A stretch of 25,674 nucleotides of DNA. Origin: Ophiothrix spiculata (lineage: Eukaryota > Echinodermata > Ophiuroidea > Amphilepidida > Ophiotrichidae). Position numbers and translations under genes: made by a program. The notes below the pieces were generated by a model. That model saw nothing but the letters and a program-made list of their open reading frames with translations. It was not told the origin of the DNA and made no database searches. The DNA lies in assembly GCA_000969725.1 (NCBI GenBank), contig JXSR01S029276.1, one strand, 5' to 3'. Shown piece by piece: positions 1-9,620 of the stretch; within the stretch, counting starts at the first letter, position 1, and the number at the start of each line of letters is the position of its first letter.

Positions 1-168
1 GGGTCAAATATTGATTTTTTTTACCAAAATCACCATAACTTCTACAAACAATGGCGGATCTTCACTAAACTTGGTCAAAATAATGTAGATCACGCAAGTC
101 TTTGAAAAAGGTTTGCGGCAGGGTCCGCGTCACTACAGTGACGGAATTACCTCTAGTTATATTTGCTA
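1..168. repeat. Possible end of a dispersed repeat, cut by the window edge
   Basis: This GC-richer block ends in a small palindrome (CGTCAC, four bases, GTGACG at about 127-142), followed by GGAATTACCTCTAG. It reads like the terminal part of an interspersed repeat whose other end lies outside the window. No second copy or target duplication is visible, so the call rests on composition and the terminal palindrome only. Confidence 0.25.
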
Positions 169-673
169 TCACAACACATCAATAAATATGCATAGAAGAT
201 GCTGCATTTACTAATTACCTTGCACAAAGATCCTGGAGTCGGTTTTTGCATGAAGAGAAAGGTTTTTGATTGTGTGGTTGTTTTTTCATTTTGAATATTA
301 CTTGTTTTAAAAGATTCCGACTTTTAAAAGGTTGGGCCAACATCCTACGCACTAGTGTAAACTACTGCTGAAGGTTGTATGACCAATCTTGGTCTCAATT
401 CTCTAAAGTCTAAACCCATCTCAAGACCACATTAAATTGGATTTGCTTGAGAGTGTTAATCGCAAAAGCTTTGGTCTTTTTTCTTTTTTTCAATTTTTAT
501 CTTGTTCTTAATTTCAATATTGGAAACGGTTTTTGAGCCTGAATTGCACCTTAAGATAGGCACCCTGCATTTTCAATTAGTTTTGATGAAAATATCATTG
601 TCAGCAAAACATAAAAACATAGAACATTAATCCACTTTAACAAGCTATGTCATCAGAATATTAATGTTACTAT
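169..673. other. AT-rich stretch with no recognisable feature
   Basis: No open frame, tRNA-like sequence or paired terminal repeat was found. There are short pyrimidine-rich runs near 476-510. It is probably unique intergenic or intronic sequence, or old decayed repeat. Confidence 0.5.
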
Positions 674-773
674 TTGGAACACAATTCTAGTAGAGTTTTT
701 AAAGTACAATTCTAGTACAAAATATTTGTACTAGAATTGTACTTAAATTGTACTGAATGATGTTCCAATGTGC
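674..773. repeat. 100 bp palindrome with a perfect 20 bp core
   Basis: Positions 702-721 and 725-744 are perfect reverse complements of 20 bases around the 3 base spacer ATA. The pairing continues outward imperfectly: TTGGAACA near 674 matches TGTTCCAA ending near 773, giving arms of nearly 50 bases. It may be a very small foldback transposon copy or a hairpin-forming sequence. No clear target duplication was found, and the core would also fold as RNA. Confidence 0.75.
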
Positions 774-1358
774 ACATTCCAATCTTGTACTTAGGAATTC
801 GTCGCTGTTCTGACATACCGGCACAAGAGGTATTTTTGACAAAATGAGTTAAGCTTGATTTCTGAATATACACAGATAAAGTATCATAATTGATCATTTA
901 TTTCAATGAACAAAAACCAATTAATAAGTCATAATTGTACTAATCAAAGAACACATTGCGCCTATTATTTACACTGTTATGAACAACAACAATCTAGTTT
1001 TAAGATGTTTAATCATACCACAGTTATGAGGTTTCACAGATAATGAACTTGGTGACCGGCAAATTACAATAATGGCAGAAACATATGCTACATGTGAGGA
1101 GATACTCTGTGATGTTATGTAAATAATGCTCATATAAAACAATACATTAAGAGTCTGTACAATAAAATTCCAATTCAACAACAATGTTAATTAATTATAC
1201 TGCAATTTCATAGATGAACGAGTTGACCTATGAATATTCAAAAACACGTGCTGTACAGTTACATGCGGGATAGGAAAGTTGCAAATGTGAAAAATTTAAA
1301 TATCACAGTTTCAGCACTTTTGAATTAGGGTAAATTTAGCTTTATATAAACTCACTGA
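774..1358. other. AT-rich stretch without a supported gene
   Basis: A 71-codon open frame on the minus strand (969-1184) has no recognisable domain and is no longer than chance would allow in sequence of this composition. No paired repeat ends or tRNA-like boxes were found. Confidence 0.45.
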
Positions 1359-1564
1359 TATAGTGTTTTCATTTATTAAGCTTCTCTGCGTACTGCATCG
1401 TTTAACTTGAGCGTAACGCGCACGATCGTTGGCGCTTCACAAGCACTGGAATTAGGCCAATCACACGCTGTAAATACGTGCGACTTTCATGCAAACCACT
1501 GTAGCAACAAGCGTCGTTCTCTTAAAACCCCGTGAATGGAGATACTTAAATATTACAAATACTA
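1359..1564 (+). repeat. Dispersed repeat, copy 1 (second copy at 12644-12845)
   Basis: This segment aligns in the same orientation, over about 200 bases, with 12644-12845. Shared blocks include TGCGTACTGCATCGTTTAAC, the CCAAT-containing CCAATCACACGCTGT, and GTAGCAACAAGCG. Similarity starts abruptly at ATAGT and stops near AATACTA, as expected of a dispersed element and not of a tandem duplication. No terminal inverted repeat or tRNA boxes are visible, so the class is unknown. A solo LTR or an internal transposon fragment are possible. Confidence 0.7.
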
Positions 1565-1734
1565 TATAAGTAGATGTTGATTAACTGGTTTTCTCTTGTT
1601 TGAATGCACCTCAAGAAATAAAAATCATACTCATCGCCATTTTTTATCACACATGGGCCTGAGATGTTGTATACATGTATCTGAAGCTTGTTAGCTGTTG
1701 GAACACATAAACAAATCTTGTCCCGTGTATTTAA

Positions 1735-2188
1735 GGTGTTTGGTCCACGCGCCGTCCACGCGTACCAGCACGCGCTAGTTTCCGAGTAGGTAAGTGCCGC
1801 AATACGCATGGGCATATACTCTGCGTAGTGTTTTGAAGCTAAAAATTTCCATATTTTATTATTTTTCTCACAAACTAAGTCGGTGACCCCCAATTTTTAT
1901 TTTTTTTTATTTGTAAGAACATACTTGTGCGCAACTTTTGTGAAAAAATTAACAAAAATGCTCGGGCAGATTTTTTGAATCAACACTAAATAATTTCATT
2001 TTTGCCACATTTCCCACTGTACTAATTTTTCCCAAAAAACCTCAAAAAATGCTGTTTTTAAACCGACTCTCATGCAAAAACGAATCTGGTGAATTTTTAT
2101 TTTAAAAATCGGTTCTACATCGATAAAATATCATTCATGCCGATTTTTACTAAAATTCTTCGGGCGGATCTGTCATGGACCAAACACC
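1735..2188. mobile_element. Non-autonomous DNA transposon with TTAA target duplication
   Basis: The ends are inverted copies of GGTGTTTGGTCCA (left at 1735, right ending at 2188), each directly flanked by TTAA (1731-1734 and 2189-2192). TTAA duplication is typical of piggyBac and Kolobok transposons. The 454 bp interior has no transposase frame, so this is a MITE-like deletion derivative. The last part of a 115-codon minus-strand open frame (1546-1893) overlaps its left end and is not taken as a gene. Confidence 0.75.
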
Positions 2189-2337
2189 TTAAGGCCACAT
2201 ACACACATCCTTTGCCACTTTTACAGAGTGATATATGTATGCAGATTTTCATTACAAAGCGTCATGAAACAGCAAATGCAACTAACAATCCATGATCAAC
2301 AAAAAAGATGATCACCTTTCCCATCAATATAGGTTAA

Positions 2338-2799
2338 AGGGACATTTGACAAAATTTGAAAATTTTATTTGTGTATGATTTACACTTCATATGCTAGAAA
2401 ATAACAGTCAATTACTAAATATTGGGAAAATGTTGATCAAATCCTACAGAAAAGTCAAAAATTTCAATTTTATTCTGTTTGTTGATCTTGAGCCAAAGAT
2501 TTCTATGAAAACATTCCATTTACATCATAGATTGCAGATAAATCAAAAGAAGTTTGCAGTAGGTCTCCTGAAAAGGTCCATTTTAAAAAATCAACTATAG
2601 AGGGCAGTATTTATCGTTGTCGACAACGATAATTAGAAATAAAAGAATATCTAAATATTTTGATATAAAGAGTTTGAATTTGACTATGATACTTCACATA
2701 CTATCATTATTACCGCTAACACTTCAAATGATGCAAAAATCTCTAAATGAATGCATAGGAAAAAGTTTGGGGACGATGCTGAACTTGTCCAATGCCCCT
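2338..2799. mobile_element. TTAA-flanked MITE of a family seen three times here
   Basis: The left end AGGGACATTTGACAA and the inverted right end (AGGGGCATTGGACAA on the other strand) are flanked by TTAA at 2334-2337 and 2800-2803. The interior has an unusual small palindrome, TCGTTGTCGACAACGA, at about 2613-2628. Relatives lie at 14341-14775 (same orientation, decayed ends) and from 4364 (opposite orientation, interrupted). The small open frames inside (2391-2951, both strands) show no domain and overlap each other, as expected of non-coding repeat. The piggyBac/Kolobok assignment rests only on the TTAA duplication. Confidence 0.8.
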
Positions 2800-2974
2800 T
2801 TAACATGGCCCTTAAAATTAGAAACAAAATATCTAATACTTTGAGGAGCAAATATCAAAAAATTAACTTTGAAAATGTAAAAATATTGAACAAGGATCCT
2901 AAGAAACTTTCTAAAGGATCCTGGAAGCAATGCACCCGTACACAGAACTAAGAACCCCAAACTGAATTGGATAA

Positions 2975-3347
2975 GGCAAAAAAAATATTATGTTTGTTTG
3001 CCCTCCGCGACCGACCCTAAAAATGCCAAAAATTTGGGTCGCGATTTTAGTTTTTTTTTTTTCCTTCAAACATGTAAAATATGAAAACTCAATATTTTCG
3101 ATGTAAAACGTAAAATTTAGCAGTGTGAAGTCACATTTTATAGTAGTATAAAATGCATATTTCCTCTAATTAATGACCCACAATTTTTTGATTAAGCCCT
3201 GCATTGCTTGGTATTCACGATAAAATCCATGGAATGACATCATATGTGTAGAGTAAAAAAAAAGAGGAAAAAAAAAGATTAACCTACCGACCGACCCAAA
3301 ATTTGAATTTTTCCACTGGAGGGCAAACAAACAATTTTTTTTTGGCC
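2975..3347. mobile_element. MITE with GGC/GGCC ends, TAA duplication, copy A
   Basis: The left end starts GGCAAAAAAAA and continues to TTTGTTTGCCCTCC. The right end is GGAGGGCAAACAAAC followed by T-runs and GGCC. The flanks are TAA at 2972-2974 and 3348-3350. Repeated GACCGACC-type words sit just inside both ends. The same architecture recurs at 6060-6443. A 3 bp TAA duplication matches the PIF/Harbinger preference for TWA. There is no coding capacity. Confidence 0.8.
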
Positions 3348-4359
3348 TAAAGGACTGGATTGGGATCCTATTTGGAATAACCTGCTACACCCCAAGGAGC
3401 GGGGATCATCATCAGCAAAGACTCCAGTCTAAGACAAGATCAGCAACAAAGTCATAAAATCTGTTGATAATGCTGGACCATTTAGTGGAAACATTCCAAG
3501 CTTTTCCAGTTTGAGTTTTCTTCAAGTTAAATTAATTTCTCACGTTTTCTTTGTACCACTTTGTATGAATATTCAAGAAACTAATTCTGGTTTTCAATTC
3601 CTCCGTTGCGACATAAGGAGCAGGTCATATATGTTATATGATGACCTAACCTACATCTTAACCGTGCCTACGGGGTATTATTTGACAAGTCTAGTCAGAC
3701 AGAATAGGGCCGGATTCAAGGAGCAAATTGATCACGACTTTATTTGTTACATAACACTTGTAAACCCAAGGGGGTAGTCACATTTACGTGGTATATGTAT
3801 GTGTGCCTGCTTTTAAGGGTGATTTGTCACAGATTTTGGTAAAGCGATGAGGTGGTTACAGATGAACAGGCCTAATTTGCATAATTTGGGATTATTTTGG
3901 AAAATTTGCTAAAAAAGCACCCAATTCAAGTAAAATTGGTAAACAAAGCAAACCATGTCTACTTTTCTAAGTAAAATATTTTGTAAAATTTGGTGCTTTT
4001 CTGTCAAATTTGGTATACTGATGTGTGTGTTTTTTGAGTCAAAATAGGCATGGAGATGGTCAAATTTTCAGAGTCCAACAGGTACAACATACACATTAAA
4101 AAAAATTTGAAAACCCCCTTCCCTGGGTTGTAAACATGCCTTTACCCTACATTTAGGACTGAGAATAATGTAGACTTCTCAATGAATAGTTGAGTTTGAA
4201 TTTCTCTTCTTAGCTTTGAGCAACAGTTTAATCTAAGAAACGTTTCTCCCTGGTAGGATCTAACAGAACATTTGATATTACACTAGACTGAGGCATAAAC
4301 CAAAACCTGTATCGAATGGAGGCTTGGTATACATGTAGGATCATGTACCTCTTATTTCA
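3348..4359. other. 1 kb of sequence with no supported gene
   Basis: An 88-codon plus-strand frame at 3511-3777 has no recognisable motif. An imperfect inverted pair, AGCACCCAATT near 3916 against AAATTTGGTGCTT near 3989, could be a decayed element. AGGTCA and TGACCT words occur as an inverted pair around 3620-3645. None is strong enough for a gene or transposon call. Confidence 0.4.
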
Positions 4360-4363
4360 TTAA

Positions 4364-4910
4364 AGGGACATTGGGCAAGTTGAGAATCACACAAACTCTT
4401 AAAATATCATGAGATTTTTGCATCAATAAAAGTGTTGATGGAAATGATTAATGGCAAGATGCCAAATTTGAAAGTCAATTTGTTAATAGTATACGCCGGT
4501 ACAGTTGTGACGTCATAATTTATGCACAATGGCTTACACGTGCGTTTTGGACCCAAACAAATGATCGTGTCCACTAATCATACATATTAACACAATAGGC
4601 ACATGTAAACATACAATTCAGACTGATTTTTCTCGGTTGGAAGACAAAAATAACGGCAGGGGTCCCGTCCTTGCTTGTAATCACAACCTTCAGCAAAATA
4701 GGCCGGCATGTTTTCCCTTATTTTTGTTTTAGACGAAAGTTATGGTATAAAATCAGAGTCGGTCTTTTTTCTCCATAGACTTTACGTGTGGCAAAAATGG
4801 CCTCACCATTTGTTTGGGTCCAAAATGCACGTGTAAGCCATTGTGCCTAAATTATGACGTCACAACTGTCCCGGCGTATACAGCTATTTTATTTAAATCT
4901 GTTCTCATAT
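4364..4910. mobile_element. Second copy of the TTAA MITE family, inverted and interrupted
   Basis: It starts after TTAA at 4360-4363 with AGGGACATTGGGCAA, the same end as the element at 2338-2799 read from the other strand. Homology continues with GAGATTTTTGCATCA and AGTGTT to about 4490, where the TA-flanked element 4492-4878 begins. Sequence after 4880 (CAGCTATTTTATTTAAATC) resembles the expected continuation only weakly, so the right boundary is a guess. Confidence 0.55.
4492..4878. mobile_element. Foldback MITE with arms of about 75 bp and TA duplication
   Basis: The arms 4492-4566 and 4807-4878 are near-perfect inverted copies. They begin TACGCCGG and contain TGACGTCA, CACAATGGCTTACACGTGC and TTTTGGACCCAAACAAATG. 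TA flanks both ends (4490-4491, 4879-4880). TA duplication and long arms fit a Tc1/mariner-like MITE, although the exact end is ambiguous because the flanks extend the palindrome (GTATAC). Each arm holds a CRE-type TGACGTCA and an E-box-like CACGTG. Confidence 0.75.
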
Positions 4911-4933
4911 TGCAATGCAAGCAATCAATGAAG

Positions 4934-5416
4934 GTATCATTTTGAATTTTGTCAATGTGCAAGACATGAATACAAGTGAACAAACGCCATCAAAGAGCAC
5001 ACAATTACATTTTCCAATGATATTCATTTTAAGTTGGTCACTTTTTACCCGGTACTGTATAAGTGGTATATTTCATATTTCACACTCAGCTCACCCTGCC
5101 CAAAAATAAATGTATTACAAAAAATGGTATGTATATACTGCCCGCACATAAAAATATCACTAGCACGAAAATTAAAATGCGCTAAATGATTAAAAATTCG
5201 CTTTTGTGCAAAAATTACTGAGTGCGAAAAAAATATTGCGTACATTTATTTTTGGGCAAGGTGAACTGAGTGTGAAATATGAAATATACCACTTATACAG
5301 TACCGGGTAAAAAGTGACCAACTTCAAATGAATATCATTGGAAAAAGTAATTGCGTCCTTTGATGGCGTTTATTCACTTGTATTCATGTCTTGCAAATTG
5401 ATAAAATTCAAATACC
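4934..5416. repeat. Long inverted repeat, arms about 180 bp
   Basis: Positions 4934-5113 and 5238-5416 are inverted copies of high identity: for example CACTTTTTACCCGGTACTGT on the left matches ACAGTACCGGGTAAAAAGTG on the right. The 124 bp between the arms would form the loop. The whole would fold into a strong hairpin and is probably a foldback-type MITE. No target duplication is evident at the outer ends (GGTAT against AATACC). The small open frames at 4915-5245 are mirror images of the arms. Confidence 0.8.
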
Positions 5417-5516
5417 GCCCGCACATAAAAATATCACTAGCACAAAAATTAAAATGCGCTAAATGATTCAAATTTGCTTTTGTGCGAAAATTACTGAGTG
5501 CAAAAATATTGGCATT
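5136..5516 (+). repeat. Direct repeat of about 105 bp, inside and beside the foldback
   Basis: The loop of the inverted repeat at 4934-5416 (GCCCGCACATAAAAATATCA onward, from 5139) reappears in direct orientation immediately after the right arm (from 5417) through ATTACTGAGTG. The locus therefore reads arm, unit, inverted arm, unit. The units share GCACRAAAATTAAAATGCGC and TTTTGTGC with a few substitutions. They may be the remnant of a longer tandem array. Confidence 0.75.
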
Positions 5517-5714
5517 TACAGTATTCATTTTATTCTCCATACTTTATTTTCAGACCCATATCATTCTTTTTCATTATGGAATCCCACAAAATTTGTAGTA
5601 AAAAATTGGCAAAATACCAAGGGCTATAAATAATGTAAAACTTAATAAATGTAAGACACTATGCTGAATGTAAACACGTGCAGCGGATATTCCACAATGT
5701 CTTGAATGCAATAA

Positions 5715-6012
5715 GGCCGCATAAAAAAACAAAGTTGTTTCTCGTCCCCTCCCTCCCCACTTTTTGGTGCCGCACCAATTTTTTTTTTTTTGCAAAAACG
5801 CTAAAAGATGTTAAAAATTGAGCTAAACGTTCACATATCAAAACCCCGCTTTCCTTTTTTTGTTGATGTTTTTACATTGAAACTGTAATCAAACCAACAT
5901 CTATCCATAATATCACATAACCTGTCAAAAAAAAAAAAAAACACTTCCCTCCCTCCCTCCTCACATTTTGAGAAACCTTTGGACAAGAAACAACTTTTTT
6001 TTTTATGTGGCC
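5715..6012. mobile_element. MITE with GGCC ends and TAA duplication
   Basis: The terminal inverted repeat starts GGCCGCATAAAAAAA at the left and, on the other strand, GGCCACATAAAAAAA at the right, continuing to AGTTGTTTCTYGTCC. TAA flanks both ends (5712-5714, 6013-6015). Purine/pyrimidine tracts fill much of the 298 bp, including CCCTCCCTCC words and a run of fifteen A. The GGCC start and 3 bp duplication suggest the PIF/Harbinger group. Open frames on both strands are low-complexity translations of these tracts. Confidence 0.8.
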
Positions 6013-6059
6013 TAAGATTCATTTTATACAGTTGGCCGCATTTCAATTTACTCCCCCTA

Positions 6060-6443
6060 GGCAAAAAAAAAATTGTTTGGTTGCCCTCCACCGACCGACT
6101 CTATTTTTCAGGCCGACCCAAACTTTTTTTTATTGATTTTTTTTCTCAAAAAGATGCAAAACTTACCGAAAACTACAAAGAAAAAATGTTATTTGTTTGC
6201 TTTTTTCAATATTCAACCCTCAAAATGTTTAGGATGTCCCAAATCACTACAAGAGGTATTTGATTGTTTTGATTGTTTTGATTTGGATGTCGCAGGGGAA
6301 GTTGTGAAGGCTGGAGCGGCCGATCAACCTAGCGGTACGTGGAAGAGTATTGAAAAAAAAAAACCAAAAAAAACAAAAACGACCGACTGACCCTCTTTGA
6401 AAAAAGCTGTGGAGGGCAACCAAACAATTTTTTTTTTTTGGCC
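6060..6443. mobile_element. MITE with GGC/GGCC ends, copy B
   Basis: It is the same family as 2975-3347. The left end GGCAAAAAAAAAATTG runs into GTTTGGTTGCCCTCC, the right end reads GGAGGGCAACCAAAC to GGCC, and GACCGAC words lie inside each end. It is flanked by CTA at 6057-6059 and 6444-6446, so the duplication is 3 bp. The 105-codon open frame through it (6073-6390) begins in the terminal repeat and translates the A-tracts as lysine runs, which argues against a gene. It lies 47 bp from the element at 5715-6012. Confidence 0.8.
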
Positions 6444-6479
6444 CTATTCCATTTTGAGGCATGGATATCAAATTATGTT

Positions 6480-6950
6480 TCATGCAAAATTGCTGTTTCT
6501 TGTATAATTCAAAGAGAGAATTTGAATAGCAACATTTGAACAATATAAAATGCTGTTCAATAAATTTGGTCAAAATGCTGTTGTGAATGCATATGATTTA
6601 AAAGATGTATACATCAGAGCAGAATGCAAGAAGATAAATAACACTTGGCCTATTTACATTTCCCCATTTTCCCGTCTCCATTTTACGATGCATTATGTCT
6701 CCGGTATGTTGTTAAGGTTGTAGTAAAACTCAACAAGACATATTGGAACAACAACATTTCCAAAACATAATGTTCTGTTCCATGTAAAACCTGGTCAAGA
6801 TGCAGTTTTGAATGTACTTTACAATCTTGACGATACCTTGAAACATACTGACTTCATATAATGCATTAACATTCATTTCTGTTGGTTACATTTACATTTT
6901 CTCTGCCCCATTTTGCGATCTAAATATATCATTCTGCTTTAGGTGAAATT
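6480..6950 (+). repeat. Diverged tandem duplication, period about 225-240 bp
   Basis: The block from about 6530 (CAACATTTGAACAATATAAA) aligns with one from about 6753 (CAACATTTCCAAAACATAAT). GGTCAAAATGCTGTTGTGAATG matches a diverged GGTCAAGATGCAGTTTTGAATG. The later block with ATTTACATTTCCCCATTTT near 6650 matches ATTTACATTTTCTCTGCCCCATTTT near 6888. Two old copies lie in tandem. The origin is unknown. Confidence 0.65.
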
Positions 6951-7473
6951 CTATTAAGTGACATTGTTCTTATGGAAGTACATCATCTATTGCAAAAATA
7001 TTTCAGAGAAAACCCCATTTTACAAATTGATTTTATTGCCTTCCACGTCCTTGCAAAATTGTTCAATCAATACCGATCAAACACACACGGATCAATTTCC
7101 CCAATGCATAACAAGTGTAATATTGTGTGCTTCGGGATACAGTGAATAGCTGATGCGATTTCGCTTTGTCTGATAATCTAAACAAATCAATTGCTCTTTA
7201 TTTTGACATAACCGTTTCCTCTGCGCTTAAATTACAGGCAGGCCTCTTTGGTTGTTAGTATTAAATATCTGTGCCAAAGTCTTAAAAAAACCTATACCCC
7301 AGCTACTAGTCAAAATGAAAAATATAATTAATAACAGATGATTGAAGCTCTAGTTCCTTAAATTTCTGACAAATGTGGAAAAATGCTTGAAAATAAAAGG
7401 AAAATATTTGGTAAGAGGAGAATTTTGATGAGATAAATATATCTCCTATTAAAAGAAGTATCATGTCAATTTT
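6951..7473. other. No recognisable feature
   Basis: A 63-codon plus-strand frame at 6958-7149 has no domain. No inverted or direct repeat pair was found in this AT-rich stretch, which ends where the tandem SINE duplication begins. Confidence 0.45.
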
Positions 7474-7813
7474 GGTGAATCTTTACACTGCTAAGTATTG
7501 GTGAGTGTGGTATAGTTGAACAGCGCAGGACTCATAGTTTACGCAAAGTTGTGCGTTCGAGTCCTGCAAATGCCAATGTATTGTGACCCTGAGAAAATAT
7601 CATACTTGCCTCATTGGCCAATGCGCATCGAGCACATAACGTAAGTGCAGATAGGTCTGCACTTTGTGCGTTTGAGTTTTAAGTGGCCTAATGTAAGGCA
7701 AACTAGTTCTGACAATGCCCTTATATGGCATAATCATACAGCACTTTATAACCTTACGAAAAGAAGCAACATTAACACCATTATTACCATTATCTTTCCT
7801 TAACCTTAATTAT
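7474..7813 (+). mobile_element. tRNA-derived SINE, tandem copy 1
   Basis: A tRNA-like head lies at about 7499-7570. The A-box-like stretch is TATAGTTGAACAG (7511-7523), and the B box GTTCGAGTCC (7555-7564) is an excellent match to the pol III consensus GTTCRANNCC. Downstream is a body of about 240 bp ending in the trinucleotide-like ATTATTACCATTATC. The adjacent copy starts 340 bases later at the same word, GGTGAATCTTTA. The intact B box suggests this copy is closer to the source sequence than its neighbour. Confidence 0.7.
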
Positions 7814-8148
7814 GGTGAATCTTTAAGTATTGGTGAGTGTGGTGTAGTTGAACAGAGCAGGAGTCATAAATACCAAGTTGTGGGTTTGAGTCAATGCCAA
7901 TGTAATGTGACCCTGACAAAATATCTTACAAGTTTTTTCCTCCTTGACCAATGCACATTAAGCGCATCACCTAGGTGCAGATAGGTCTCCGCTTTTGGTC
8001 ACTGGCTGCAAGTGACCAAATGTAAGGCAAACTGGTTCTGACAATTTCCTTGTATGGCATAATCATACAGCACTTTATAACCTTACTTTTCAAAAGATGC
8101 ACCATCAATGCCATTATTACCATTATCTTTCCTTTTACCTTTTAAACT
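7814..8148 (+). mobile_element. tRNA-derived SINE, tandem copy 2, head decayed
   Basis: It aligns with 7474-7813 nearly throughout, sharing TGGTGAGTGTGGT, ATGTAAGGCAAACT, GGCATAATCATACAGCACTT and the ATTATTACCATTATC tail. Its B box is damaged (GTTTGAGTCA near 7884). Two head-to-tail copies including flank-like sequence look like a local tandem duplication, because the shared unit runs past both SINE ends. The 89-codon frame at 7715-7984 crosses the junction and has no support. Confidence 0.7.
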
Positions 8149-8536
8149 TGGTTTCAAATTCTAAAATGACTTAAAATAGATTAAATACTTGGATCTTAAT
8201 TGTCGTAAGTCAAGGCTTGTTCTAGCTCATTAGCAACAATCGCTGAATTAATGTTGCATTGAGACACAAGATTTCAAACAAGTTCAAGCTCATCATTTAA
8301 ATAATTTCTAATTGGATCATGTGTTCATTTAATTACCTATCAAATCACTATGCCGGAAGACTGTGGTCATAATATTGATTTTGCTTTGTCGGCCAAATCA
8401 ATTACCAGGGTATTTTGATAATAATCATGATATTAATCGTAATATTAGTACTGGTACAGTTAAAGTATTTTTTTTTACAATTTCATTACCAAAGAGGTCA
8501 CTGACTCAAAGTGGATCTGGATGCTCATCAAAAAAA
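8149..8536. other. No recognisable feature
   Basis: An AT-rich stretch between two SINE loci. It has no open frame with recognisable motifs and no clear repeat pairing. Confidence 0.4.
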
Positions 8537-8890
8537 ACACCTGGTGATTTATAGTGCACTATGCCTCCCAAATTTGTAATTCCACTTGGCCCCTGCACAC
8601 TTTACAGGTGTTCGCTGACCACTGTGGCCCAAGTAAGCTCCATTCCACACCAAGCATCATTTCAGGTTCTGCGACAACCTCTAGGGTCGCTGAACCTTGA
8701 TCAGTCCACATATACTCACCATCGCTGCCCGGATCAGTTCCCCAAGTTTCGTTCAGGTTTCCACGAGACAATTAGCAGTTAGTTCCTTGTCCAAGGGAAT
8801 TTCAAGCACACTCAACTTTTGGCACCAGCGGGGTTTGAACTCAGGACCTTCTGCACTGCAAGCGAGCGCCTTACCAATTGAGCTAACTTG
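8537..8890 (-). mobile_element. Full-length tRNA-derived SINE, second family, minus strand
   Basis: Read on the minus strand, the head starts with the A box TAGCTCAATTGG (8874-8885) and the B box GAGTTCAAACC (8832-8842), a textbook tRNA-like promoter. The body follows with CCTTGGACAAGGAAC and a long central part ending GGGAGGCATAGTGCACTATA near 8550. The central part is also found at 14048-14325. The length of about 350 bp is normal for a SINE. Open frames across the body (8559-8771 and others) are incidental. Confidence 0.85.
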
Positions 8891-9409
8891 ATTGCTGACA
8901 AATACTACAGATTTCTATTCTCTGACACAGTTAGCATTAGAAACTATTGGTCACTGGGTCTAGTTTTGGTTCAAGATCCTCTTCCAAATTATATTAAACC
9001 AAAGGTTTTAGATTCTTATTTATCGTGGGTCCATAGCTGAAAGCGTAAACCCGGTAACATTAGCTCAAGAATTGCTTCAAGCACCTTTTCTTTGCAAGGA
9101 ATTAAGACCATTCCAAATCTGTGTTGGGTTCTCTACCATTGTCATTACCACAGCGTACTGCCTATCATTGTACTCTTTCAAGACCATTGATTGATCTTGA
9201 TTTTCTTGTGTTGTGGGTTCCCAAGATCCTAAAAGTAAGGGTCTTTCAATTTAAAGACAGAAAATAATTTTTGTAAAAATGTTTTCCAGACCATCAAATT
9301 AGGGACCTTGTCCTCCCTATTAAAAGTAATGAGTTTGGTCGATTTTTCGAACATAGCCATTTCGCAGTCGTCTCCCACCCGAGCGTACATTCCCAACGTG
9401 AAAAGGTTC
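8891..9409. other. No recognisable feature before the foldback-like block
   Basis: The stretch holds no supported gene. The last 50 bases (ACCCGAGCGTACATTCCC near 9378) share a GAGCGTA word with sequence just beyond the far end of the following block, read inverted, so the boundary of that block may lie slightly outside 9410. Confidence 0.4.
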
Positions 9410-9426
9410 AGCCCTTACGAAAAAAA

Positions 9427-9620
9427 AATTAAGCTTGTTACGAGCTCATTATTACGAGCACGTCATCGAGCTCGTTACACGTCATCGAGCTTGTTACAAG
9501 CGCGTTATGAGCACGTAAATGAGCTCGTTAAGAGCGCGTTACTAGCTCGTTACGAGCGCGTTACGAGCTCGTTGCGAGCGCGTTACGTGCTCGTTGCGTG
9601 CTCGTTGCGTGCTCGTTACG
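9427..9620. repeat. Array of AGCTCGTTACG-type self-complementary motifs
   Basis: Words such as GTTACGAGCTCGTT, GTTACGAGCGCGTT and GTGCTCGTTGC recur every 10-13 bases. GAGCTC and its variants are palindromic, so both strands read alike. The spacing is irregular, unlike the strict 22 bp array that follows. The last copies grade into the minisatellite through GTTACGAGCGCGTATTTG. Confidence 0.8.

Noticed and set aside
1546-1893. 115-codon minus frame
   Set aside because: It crosses the left boundary of a TTAA-flanked transposon and has no recognisable motif.
3620-3645. Inverted AGGTCA/TGACCT nuclear receptor half-sites
   Set aside because: The spacing is not one of the usual response-element spacings and the words are short enough to arise by chance.
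6073-6390. 105-codon plus frame with lysine-rich end
   Set aside because: It starts in the terminal repeat of a MITE and follows its A-tracts; no domain is recognisable.
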